Source: CAZTWC01 sp964617105 [NCBI: uncultured Myxococcia bacterium]
GTDB lineage: Bacteria; CAZTWC01
DNA: 5,806 nt
Reading direction: 5' to 3'
Assembly: GCA_964617105.1 (NCBI GenBank)
Contig: CAZTWC010000244.1
Coordinates: forward strand, 1 to 5,806
Positions 1-5,806 of this stretch are shown here, piece after piece (the first letter of the stretch is position 1; each line of letters opens with the position of its first letter). The notes under the pieces are model-generated. The model worked only from the letters and a program-made list of their open reading frames with translations, was not told the origin of the DNA and searched no databases. A program made the translations under genes and the position numbers.

Positions 1-1137
1 AACAGCAGCGCCAACTCTAAGCTGCTCTTGCTCATCTTTAAAAACCTTGTTGAAATCTACGTGAGAAGTCATTTTCCCCCAAATAGTATCCAAATTATCC
101 TGCCTTATATTGCCAAAACTAATGGGAGTAAAGTCACAGGGGTTAATATCGCCATAAGGGGTCATGTGAAACTGAGTATTAGAGGCAAAACAGCCAACTT
201 TTCGGGGTGAATTGACTAGCGATTGAGGAAAGACCCCCATAAGACGCTCTTGCTCAGAGTATTTCCGGGCCAATTCGACCAAATATTTTCGATTTTCCTC
301 AGTAAGGATCTGATCATAATTTTCAAAAAGTCTCCCAGTGGGTACATAGTCAAAAATGGTTATCTGATGAAAACCAAATTCGTAGGCCCGTTGGATCAAC
401 TTTTCAATGCTGCCGTCATTGACTTTGCGATTGGATGCATAGGTGGCCATAGAAGTGACTATCCCTTTTTCTATGCAACGCCGGGCCCCTTTTATCGCCA
501 GGTCAAAAAGTCCCTTTTTCCCTCTAAGTTTGTCATGTTCATCCGGTTCAGGATGATCAAAAGAGATCTGAATACCGTGCAGCCCAGTATCTACTAGCCG
601 ATCCACGTTTTCATCGGTCAGCAGAGCACCAGAGGTAAAAATGGTGGAGGAACAACGTTTTTTGTCCACATAGTCTATCAGATGAAAAATATCCTTACGA
701 ACCAGCGGCTCGCCTCCGGTAAAGATACAAAGATAGGCACCTAAATCCTGCATTTGATCGATTACTCTTTCCATCTCTTGAGTACTCAATTCTATACGAC
801 TCTGGTCCTTTTTGTTGTCAGCACTGCAGTGCATACAGTCACAAGGACAATGGTAGGTGACAGCCAGAGTGCAGGCGGTGGGAGTAACTTTGTTGAAGAG
901 CCATTTATTTATCTGCCGCTCCAGCAGCCGGTGAGTCAACTCTGATGGATGGTAATAGTCCTCCAGGCTGTAAATATATTGGTCACCCTTCGTATGGATT
1001 GGCTTACGGCGGTTTAGTTTAGTGGCAAAACGGGTCAAATAGGATTGCACCTGCTTAGCCAGTAAACCCTGGGCAGTAAGGACTAGATTGCCATCAACCC
1101 GCTGGGCATCTATCTGTAAATACTGTTTTGAAAACAT
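1..1137 (-). CDS. Radical SAM protein with SPASM/twitch-like C-terminal region (3' end outside window)
   Basis: The reading frame is open on the minus strand from ATG at 1137 to base 1 without a stop, giving 379 residues of an incomplete protein. After an ~85-residue N-terminal extension, a radical SAM core starts with VTYHC and the cluster motif C97-x3-C101-x2-C104 (ligands of the [4Fe-4S] cluster that cleaves S-adenosylmethionine); an extra Cys99 sits inside the motif. FTGGEPL (139-145) is the SAM-binding GGEP motif, and ISFDHPEPDEHDKLRG fits the following beta-strand region. Near the visible end, C316 and C334 flank a TPYGDINPC segment followed by FGNI, typical of SPASM or twitch auxiliary-cluster domains (PqqE, AhbD, anSME and heme/peptide-modifying relatives). 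The remaining cluster ligands would lie beyond the edge. The start is supported by a GAGGGG ribosome site a few bases upstream. The substrate cannot be told from sequence; peptide/protein modification or cofactor biosynthesis are the usual roles. The gene is divergent from the PHP gene. Confidence 0.93.
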   Translation of the reverse strand, partial: MFSKQYLQIDAQRVDGNLVLTAQGLLAKQVQSYLTRFATKLNRRKPIHTKGDQYIYSLEDYYHPSELTHRLLERQINKWLFNKVTPTACTLAVTYHCPCDCMHCSADNKKDQSRIELSTQEMERVIDQMQDLGAYLCIFTGGEPLVRKDIFHLIDYVDKKRCSSTIFTSGALLTDENVDRLVDTGLHGIQISFDHPEPDEHDKLRGKKGLFDLAIKGARRCIEKGIVTSMATYASNRKVNDGSIEKLIQRAYEFGFHQITIFDYVPTGRLFENYDQILTEENRKYLVELARKYSEQERLMGVFPQSLVNSPRKVGCFASNTQFHMTPYGDINPCDFTPISFGNIRQDNLDTIWGKMTSHVDFNKVFKDEQEQLRVGAAV

Positions 1138-1267
1138 AATCCCCTCGATTCTGTTAACTTGTTATCAAGATAAAATTTCAATCGCTCCCCATGCTTCGCT
1201 CCAGAGAAAATCCAGCCTTTAACAGCATGCTTTCTTCCTGCTCGGGAGTAATCTTGGTTGCTTAGGC

Positions 1268-1286
1268 AACTTTAACAATTAAAGTT
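1268..1286. promoter_or_regulatory. Perfect 8-base inverted repeat, candidate operator
   Basis: AACTTTAA (1268-1275), three spacer bases CAA, then TTAAAGTT (1279-1286) form a perfect inverted repeat. Its right end overlaps by one base a consensus TATAAT at 1286-1291. Just upstream, TTGC and GCAA (1258-1269) form a second short inverted repeat around TTAG. A palindrome beside a -10 box in a divergent spacer is the usual position of a dimeric repressor site. The AT-rich arms without a T-run also argue against a terminator. Function is inferred only. Confidence 0.4.
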
Positions 1287-1341
1287 ATAATACCAGAAAA
1301 CACCTTGTTTTAAAAGGGGGGCAGACAAATGCAAAACTATT

Positions 1342-1370
1342 TTTTCAAAATGACGCTTTTGTGTTAATAT
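1342..1370 (+). promoter_or_regulatory. Possible sigma70-type promoter for the PHP gene
   Basis: TTTTCA (1342-1347, four of six matches to TTGACA) and TAATAT (1365-1370) are separated by 17 bases and lie about 40 bases upstream of the PHP start. The region is AT-rich, so chance matches are expected. TATAAT at 1286-1291 is an alternative -10 box but has no good -35 partner at normal spacing. Confidence 0.3.
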
Positions 1371-1408
1371 ATTCCATTAATACAGTTCTCTTGACTTTTT
1401 GAGAAGAA

Positions 1409-2269
1409 ATGCAAATACCCAGCTGTCCATATATTGACTTGCATACCCATACTACCGCATCTGACGGTAGTTTCAGCCCGGATCAGTTGGTCAACCTGGC
1501 GGTAGAAAAAGGTTTAAGCGCCATCGCCATTACTGATCACGATTGCCTGATGGGAATAGAGCCGGCTCTTTGTGCTGCCCAGGACAAAAAACTGGAAGTG
1601 GTGCCAGGAATAGAGATCAGTATTGATCATCCAGCTAAACCAATGCATATTTTGGGGTTGTATATTGACTATTTGTCCCCCGCCCTCACCGGACTCCTGG
1701 ATTTCCTGGTCAACTCCCGCTATCAACGCAACCAGAGAATAGTTGAAAAACTACAAAAACTGGGCTTTGACATATCTATGGCAGATGTGGCTTCCTACTC
1801 AACCAATGAAGTTATAGGAAGGCCCCATATCGCCACTTGTCTGGTAAAAACCGGACAGGTTGAGAGCCAAAAAGCGGTGTTTAATGACTTGATAGGATAC
1901 GGTTGTCCCGCCTATTCAGACCGGGAAAAATTGAGTTCGGCTCTAGGTTTCAAGGCTATCAGCCAAGCGGGAGGCATACCTATTATTGCCCATCCAGGCC
2001 AATGGAAAATGCCCTTTCGCCAGCAAATAAAGGTGCTGGACAGCCTGATTGAAGAAGAGGTTATGGGATTGGAGGCTTATTACTCCCAATACTCCAAAGA
2101 ACGGGAAGACAAGTTTCTTCTCTATTGCCGAAAAAACAGAATTTTAGCCAGTGGTGGAAGCGATTTTCACGGTATTGCCAAACCAGATGTGCATCTGGGC
2201 GTGGTGGGACACAACCGAAGAGTTCCCTACCAGGTACTGAAAGATATAAAGACCAAACTTTCTATATAG
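1409..2269 (+). CDS. PHP-domain metal-dependent phosphoesterase (RNase AM / nucleoside bisphosphate phosphatase-like)
   Basis: This 286-residue protein has the complete PHP active site. IDLHTHTTASDGS (9-21) gives H12, H14 and D19; ITDHD (41-45) gives D43 and H44; PGIEIS (66-71) gives E69; H80 lies in the HILG segment. GRPHIA (137-142) supplies H140, AHPG (194-197) H195, and GSDFHG (250-255) D252 and H254. Known PHP enzymes of this size and motif order bind a trinuclear metal centre and hydrolyse phosphoesters. The closest known types are YciV/RNase AM (5'-3' exonuclease trimming rRNA ends and cleaving 3',5'-nucleoside bisphosphates) and its relatives; DNA polymerase PHP domains and histidinol phosphatase fit less well. 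The exact substrate is inferred. The ATG at 1409 places the HTH motif close to the N-terminus as usual; its ribosome site (GAGAAG) is weak and very close. The next gene follows after 10 bases, suggesting cotranscription. Confidence 0.92.
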   Translation: MQIPSCPYIDLHTHTTASDGSFSPDQLVNLAVEKGLSAIAITDHDCLMGIEPALCAAQDKKLEVVPGIEISIDHPAKPMHILGLYIDYLSPALTGLLDFLVNSRYQRNQRIVEKLQKLGFDISMADVASYSTNEVIGRPHIATCLVKTGQVESQKAVFNDLIGYGCPAYSDREKLSSALGFKAISQAGGIPIIAHPGQWKMPFRQQIKVLDSLIEEEVMGLEAYYSQYSKEREDKFLLYCRKNRILASGGSDFHGIAKPDVHLGVVGHNRRVPYQVLKDIKTKLSI

Positions 2270-2272
2270 GAG
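2268..2272 (+). promoter_or_regulatory. Ribosome binding site AGGAG overlapping the PHP stop codon
   Basis: AGGAG shares its first two bases with the PHP TAG stop and lies 7 bases before the kinase ATG at 2280. It is the clearest Shine-Dalgarno on the plus strand here. It fixes the kinase start and suggests that translation of the two genes is coupled. Confidence 0.75.
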
Positions 2273-2279
2273 AAATATA

Positions 2280-3026
2280 ATGACCAATAAAAACCATTCT
2301 GTTACCACCCCTTTTTTGGTGGGTATTGGCGGCGGGACTTGCTCCGGCAAGACCAGCCTAGCCCGATGCTTAATCGAGGAGATTCAAGCCATCAACCAGC
2401 GGGAAAAATGGTTCGAACCTTTGACTATCAAAATCCTGAGCATGGATAATTTCTACAAACCCTTAAAATTTTTTCCAATTCATTGCATTTTCCGCTATGA
2501 ACTAAATGGAGAAGAAAAACGGGCAAAAAACTTCGATCACCCCGATGCCCTGGACTTGATAGAATATATGGATACCCTGGAGACTTTAACAAACCAGGAG
2601 GCATCCAAGATACCGGTTTACGATTTTACCATCCACGACCGAGTCGATCAAATCAACTACTCTCCTGGTGATATTATTATTTGCGAAGGATTGTACGCCC
2701 TGTATAATGGCAGTATTCGCAACGCTAAAAATGAGGTGGATGAACGCCGGATAATCGACTATATGAATTATAATATTTTCATGAAAACTCCCCTGGATCA
2801 AACCACTGCCCGACGCTTTTTGCGCGATGTTACTGAACGAGAACGCACTCCAGAGAGTATATCTCTGCAAATTCATCACACAGTTTCGCCCATGTATTTA
2901 CAATATGTTTATCCCACCAGCATGAATGCCAACCGGGCTATCTCCTGGTCAAAATATACCAAGAGAGAGACCTCCCGTGATGTTGCCTGGTCAGTGCTGG
3001 GCACCATGAGAGATAAGTACTGTTAA
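2280..3026 (+). CDS. udk: Uridine kinase-family P-loop kinase
   Basis: This 248-residue protein follows the uridine/cytidine kinase plan. The Walker A loop is GGGTCSGKTS (17-26, catalytic Lys24). LSMDNFY (53-59) carries the acidic residue Asp56 that corresponds to the catalytic base region. FDHPDALD (85-92), PVYDFTIHDR (112-121) and IICEGLYAL (133-141) are nucleoside-site and Walker B-like segments. TARRFLRDVTERER (176-189) is the Arg-rich lid. Family members transfer a phosphate from ATP or GTP to uridine or cytidine in cytoplasmic pyrimidine salvage. Compared with typical ~210-residue bacterial Udk it is longer, with roughly 8 extra residues between DNFY and FDHP and about a dozen after EGLYAL. 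Near the C-terminus NANRAI (216-221) stands where many relatives have a YADxII-type segment. The divergence leaves room for another nucleoside or sugar substrate (phosphoribulokinase and pantothenate kinase share the fold). It is probably in an operon with the PHP gene. Confidence 0.85.
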   Translation: MTNKNHSVTTPFLVGIGGGTCSGKTSLARCLIEEIQAINQREKWFEPLTIKILSMDNFYKPLKFFPIHCIFRYELNGEEKRAKNFDHPDALDLIEYMDTLETLTNQEASKIPVYDFTIHDRVDQINYSPGDIIICEGLYALYNGSIRNAKNEVDERRIIDYMNYNIFMKTPLDQTTARRFLRDVTERERTPESISLQIHHTVSPMYLQYVYPTSMNANRAISWSKYTKRETSRDVAWSVLGTMRDKYC

Positions 3027-3057
3027 GCAATTTTTTCTAAAATATTATAACTATTAA
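3027..3057 (+). promoter_or_regulatory. Short AT-rich gap before the lipoprotein gene, no Shine-Dalgarno or terminator
   Basis: These 31 bases between the kinase stop and the lipoprotein ATG are almost all A/T. They contain a run of six T but no preceding GC stem, so no intrinsic terminator is visible. No AGGAG-like site precedes the ATG. TATAAC (3046-3051) could be a -10 box, which would give a nearly leaderless message, but no convincing -35 is present. Cotranscription with the kinase gene is therefore the simplest reading. Confidence 0.4.
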
Positions 3058-5806
3058 ATGCAAAATTATAAAAGCAACATTCTCTTTTCCCTCCTCTTAT
3101 TACTAGCCCTTATGCTGTATGGCTGCGGCAAGGGAGCGGTAATCGATCTGGATGCCGATGGACACGCACCCGCTTTTTTAGGAGGCGGGGACTGCAATGA
3201 GAAAGACCCGTCCATCCATCCCGGTGCTCAAGAAAAACCGGACCAAATCGACAATGACTGCGATGGCATTACTGATGAAAACACCATCCTTTTTGACGAT
3301 GATGGGGACAATTTTCGAGAAATCGACGGGGACTGTGATGACCTTCTGAACACCATTTTTCCCGGCCAGGTAGAGTTGTGTGACAGTCTGGATAACAACT
3401 GCGATGGAAAAACTGATGAAACCTTCTTTGATCTGAACAAAAAATGTGACGGAGAAGATGAGGATTCCTGCCCCAATGGAAAAATGGAGTGCAGCAGCGA
3501 TAAATCATCCACAACTTGTAAGGAAGAGGGTGAGGGGGAAACAGAGATATGTGATAATCTGGATAATGACTGCGATGGGCTGATAGATGAGAACCTGTTT
3601 AAAAACTGTCAATTAAAGGCTGGATATTGCCTGGCGGGCCGGCAATATTGCCGCCAGGGTAAATGGGGTGAATGCCAAGGTGAAAAGAAAGGTTCTGCCG
3701 AGATCTGTGACACAATTGACAATGACTGTGACGGAAAAACCGATGAGGGATTCTCCCTGGGGGAAAAATGCAGCCAGGGCCTGGGAATCTGTCTCCAGGA
3801 GGGAATAATTGCCTGTAGTTTGGAAAAATCTGCCTGTAATGCTCTAAAAGGTGTTTCAAAGAAAGAAATCTGCAATGGGCTGGATGATGACTGTGATGGA
3901 TTGACAGACAACCATCTCTTTTTTCCCCAATGTGATCTGAACCGGGGAGTTTGCCAGGGAAGTCAACAAAAATGTACCCAGGGAAACTGGCAAAAGTGTG
4001 TGGCCTCTGATTATGGTAAAAATTACCAGAAAGAGGAAACTAATTGTGACGGACTGGACAACGACTGTGACGGAACGGTGGATGAAGGATGCCTGTGCCT
4101 TAGTGATGGTGCTAAGCCCTGCGGTTCTAATAAGGGTCTATGTAAATCAGGACAGCAAAAATGCCTTCAGGGCAAATGGGAAGATAAATGTCAGGGAGAG
4201 ACAGCACCGGTCGAAGATATATGTGACGGACTGGACAATAACTGTGACGGATTGACAGATGAAAAATTTCCAAAAGGAGAGGTTTGCTTTATAGGCCAGG
4301 GGCAATGCCAAAACCAGGATAAGTATACCTGTTCTGTTGATGGAAAAACCGTGGTCTGTCCTGCTTTGGCTGTAGAACCGACAAAGGAAATTTGCGATGG
4401 TTTGGACAATGACTGTGATGGCCAAACCGATGAACAATTGGGAGAGATCACCTGCGGCCTGGGAGAATGCAGCCAAACCGCGGAAGCCTGTTCAGATGGG
4501 AAAATTCAAGCCTGTCGTTCAAAGCAGGCTGAAGTGGAGGCTTGCGATGGGCTGGACAACGATTGCGATGGTCAAACCGATGAAGACCAAGACCTGGGCG
4601 CTATTATCTGTGGCAAAGGGATGTGCCAGATGGTTTTCCCCGCCTGCACCAAGGGACAATGGCAGGAATGCCATAATTTACAGCCTGAGTATCAGGCCAA
4701 AATGCCTTTACCGGTGCAAGAACCGAGCGCTCAAACCTGTTTCGATGGGTACGACAACGACTGTGACGGCAGCATTGATGATGGCTGCGGCGACTGCCGA
4801 CCAGGAGAACAACAAACCTGCTATTCTGGCAACCCCAAGGCCAGTGCTGGAACAGGTAATTGCCGAGAGGGAATAAAACACTGTCAATATCGCCAATGGA
4901 GCAGTTGCCTCGGTGAAGTGGTTCCGGCGGAAGAGATATGCAACGGATTGGACGATGATTGTGACGGAAAAGTTGATAACGGACTTTTGGGTTTCAAGAT
5001 ATGTGGCCAGGGGGAATGTCGCCACCTGGTGCAACTCTGCCAGGGAGGTGTTGTTGGAATATGCCGGACCGAAAAGCCCAAAAATGAGATCTGCGATGGA
5101 CTGGATAACGACTGTGACGGAGTGACCGATGAAGACCTTAATGGTATCGCCTTGCTGGCGGAATGTTATTCCGGACCTCCAACCACAATGAAAAAGGGTG
5201 TATGTCAACCAGGTAAGGGCTGGTGCAAAGAGGGAAAGGTGCCGTTATGCCAGGGGCAAGTCCTACCTTCAAAGGAGATCTGTGACGGGCTGGATAACGA
5301 CTGTGACGGGCTGACCGATGAACAGTTGGGTCCAGGCGAATTCTGCCCTCAGCAACAAGGAGTGTGTCGCGGTTCCCAGGCTGATTGCCGGGGTAAAGAG
5401 AAGTATGTGTGTGATACCAAGGTCTATAAGCAACACAGTTTTGCCTTTATGGATGTGGAGTTAAAATGCGACTATCTTGACAACGATTGCGATGGTGAAA
5501 CTGACGAAGGATTCGCCTGGAAAGATGGCTTTTGCGACACCAATGATCAGGATGCCTGCGAATTCGGTACCTGGAAATGCAACCAGGACGGCTCAGCAGT
5601 GGAGTGTGTGGAATATGCCACAGATGTCCAAGAAATTTGCGATTATGGAGACAACGACTGTGATGGGCAAACCGATGAAGGGGTGGCCAACAGTTGCGGC
5701 GGCTGCTCCAGTTTGTCTCAGGAGCCAGGTTCGGAATGCGGTCAGTGCGGGGTGGCATCCTGCCAGGAACTGGAGGAGATCAAATGTATCGATCCTGGTA
5801 AAAACG
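3058..5806 (+). CDS. Giant Cys/Asp-rich lipoprotein with 15+ MopE-type metal-binding repeats (3' end outside window)
   Basis: The frame is open from ATG 3058 to the right edge (916 complete codons). Residues 1-22 are a short Lys-containing N-region and a Leu-rich core ending in L20-Y21-G22-C23, a lipobox-like site for signal peptidase II (Tyr at -2 is atypical). With Gly at +2 of the mature protein, outer-membrane sorting is expected in Gram-negatives. Two MopE-like units (residues 30-121) follow, then 13 more loops of the C-D-x-x-D-N-D-C-D-G-x-x-D-E type (Pfam 'putative metal-binding motif', MopE family). By hand count there are about 94 cysteines, ~10% of residues. Linkers mostly carry four Cys each, several with G-x-W-x-x-C. 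Many loop Asp/Asn residues suggest calcium or another divalent cation; the Cys suggest disulfides after export. It starts 31 bases after the kinase stop with no Shine-Dalgarno seen; a later start at Met19 would destroy the signal peptide. Molecular role is unknown; surface structure, adhesion or metal binding are possibilities. Confidence 0.92.
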   Translation, partial: MQNYKSNILFSLLLLLALMLYGCGKGAVIDLDADGHAPAFLGGGDCNEKDPSIHPGAQEKPDQIDNDCDGITDENTILFDDDGDNFREIDGDCDDLLNTIFPGQVELCDSLDNNCDGKTDETFFDLNKKCDGEDEDSCPNGKMECSSDKSSTTCKEEGEGETEICDNLDNDCDGLIDENLFKNCQLKAGYCLAGRQYCRQGKWGECQGEKKGSAEICDTIDNDCDGKTDEGFSLGEKCSQGLGICLQEGIIACSLEKSACNALKGVSKKEICNGLDDDCDGLTDNHLFFPQCDLNRGVCQGSQQKCTQGNWQKCVASDYGKNYQKEETNCDGLDNDCDGTVDEGCLCLSDGAKPCGSNKGLCKSGQQKCLQGKWEDKCQGETAPVEDICDGLDNNCDGLTDEKFPKGEVCFIGQGQCQNQDKYTCSVDGKTVVCPALAVEPTKEICDGLDNDCDGQTDEQLGEITCGLGECSQTAEACSDGKIQACRSKQAEVEACDGLDNDCDGQTDEDQDLGAIICGKGMCQMVFPACTKGQWQECHNLQPEYQAKMPLPVQEPSAQTCFDGYDNDCDGSIDDGCGDCRPGEQQTCYSGNPKASAGTGNCREGIKHCQYRQWSSCLGEVVPAEEICNGLDDDCDGKVDNGLLGFKICGQGECRHLVQLCQGGVVGICRTEKPKNEICDGLDNDCDGVTDEDLNGIALLAECYSGPPTTMKKGVCQPGKGWCKEGKVPLCQGQVLPSKEICDGLDNDCDGLTDEQLGPGEFCPQQQGVCRGSQADCRGKEKYVCDTKVYKQHSFAFMDVELKCDYLDNDCDGETDEGFAWKDGFCDTNDQDACEFGTWKCNQDGSAVECVEYATDVQEICDYGDNDCDGQTDEGVANSCGGCSSLSQEPGSECGQCGVASCQELEEIKCIDPGKN
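3145..3420 (+). repeat. Two canonical MopE-like units next to the lipid anchor
   Basis: Residues 30-74 and about 83-121 each have an acidic D-x-D-G loop, a G-D-C-(N/D)-(E/D) segment, a P-G-x-x-E joint and the D-N-(D/N)-C-D-G core. They show DLDADG, GGDCNEKDPSIHPG and DNDCDGITDE in the first unit, and DDDGDN, GDCDDLLNTIFPG and DNNCDGKTDE in the second. This is the full PF11617-style form, whereas later loops keep only the core. In the first unit Pro61 replaces the Cys that opens the core in all later copies, so its Cys pairing must differ. Acidic D-x-D-G loops resemble calcium-binding loops of EF-hand or thrombospondin type 3 kind. Confidence 0.8.
3241..5679 (+). repeat. Fifteen tandem copies of the C-D-G-L-D-N-D-C-D-G-x-x-D-E loop with four-Cys linkers
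   Basis: The loop cores begin near residues 61, 108, 165, 217, 272, 330, 389, 446, 496, 561, 628, 679, 742, 804 and 861, a spacing of 50-67 residues (150-200 bases). The central Asp-Cys-Asp-Gly codons are the best conserved DNA; third positions vary, so most copies are old. Loops 12 and 13 (from 5086 and 5275) are the closest pair at base level, differing at 5 of 48 positions. Linkers follow roughly C-x5-7-C-x6-C-x4-8-C, and the approach to the next loop is often P-x-x-E-I. Loops 5 and 11 form a sub-type with N-G-L-D-D-D-C and a final Asn. The array is likely to continue past the window end. Confidence 0.9.

Larger units (their letters stand above)
1138..1408. promoter_or_regulatory. Divergent intergenic spacer between the radical SAM and PHP genes
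   Basis: No coding sequence or RNA gene is visible in these 271 bases. Because the flanking genes point away from each other, promoters for both should lie here. The left part (1138-1250), which would be the radical SAM leader, shows only a GAGGGG ribosome site next to that gene's start. The right part is AT-rich and contains an inverted repeat, a TATAAT box and a second weak promoter-like pair. No recognisable riboswitch or attenuator was found by eye. Confidence 0.6.

Noticed and set aside
28-945. Plus-strand open frames at 28-210, 223-597 and 754-945
   Set aside because: They lie opposite the continuous radical SAM frame, whose complete motifs leave no doubt about the coding strand.
1-1137. 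Functional link between the radical SAM enzyme and modification of the Cys-rich lipoprotein
   Set aside because: They are on opposite strands and separated by two unrelated genes; proximity alone does not support a maturase role.
1301-1320. Possible palindrome around TTTTAAAA and the following G-run in the spacer
   Set aside because: The flanking arms pair only with an offset; in an AT-rich spacer this is expected by chance.
1514-2879. Minus-strand open frames inside the PHP and kinase genes
   Set aside because: They are antisense to genes with full catalytic motifs and show no recognisable protein features.
3027-3057. Terminator after the kinase gene
   Set aside because: A T-run is present but no GC-rich stem precedes it.
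3228-5208. Several long open frames on the minus strand and in other plus frames across the lipoprotein gene
   Set aside because: They mirror the repeated Asp/Cys codons of the real frame, contain repetitive Ser/His/Pro-rich shadow sequences, and have no ribosome sites or family resemblance.
3241-5679. CRISPR-like array, because of regular short DNA repeats
   Set aside because: The repeats are in frame within one long coding sequence, vary at third codon positions, and are spaced by 150-200 bases of coding linker.

Overview
The window carries four protein-coding genes. Two of them run off an edge, and these are the two least ordinary. Moderate base composition, a bacterial lipoprotein signal and a long chain of MopE-type Asp/Cys loops point to a Gram-negative bacterium. 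Such chains are best known from Myxococcota and other delta-proteobacteria-like lineages, often environmental or uncultured. That placement is an inference from protein style, not from a marker gene.

Layout. Positions 1-1137 (minus strand) hold the N-terminal 379 residues of a radical SAM enzyme with an auxiliary-cluster (SPASM/twitch-like) C-terminal region; its end lies beyond base 1. A 271-base divergent spacer (1138-1408) follows, with a perfect 8-base inverted repeat next to a TATAAT box. On the plus strand come a PHP-domain phosphoesterase (1409-2269) and, 10 bases later with its ribosome site overlapping the PHP stop, a uridine-kinase-family P-loop kinase (2280-3026). These two look like one operon with a nucleotide salvage or RNA-turnover flavour. 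After only 31 bases, with no visible terminator, a very large Cys/Asp-rich lipoprotein starts at 3058 and is still open at the right edge (916 codons seen).

The lipoprotein dominates the window. After a signal peptide ending in Leu-Tyr-Gly-Cys it has two canonical MopE-like metal-binding units. Thirteen further copies of the core loop C-D-G-L-D-N-D-C-D-G-x-x-D-E follow, about 50-67 residues apart. Nearly every linker between loops contains exactly four cysteines in a regular pattern, and three linkers (after loops 6, 10 and 15) contain an extra close Cys pair. The likely picture is a disulfide-braced, cation-binding rod anchored to the outer membrane.

I see no sign of a defence system, mobile element, CRISPR array, tRNA or rRNA. 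The best candidate for something under-described is the composite repeat architecture of the lipoprotein. How the four genes relate functionally is not shown by the sequence beyond the PHP-kinase pairing.
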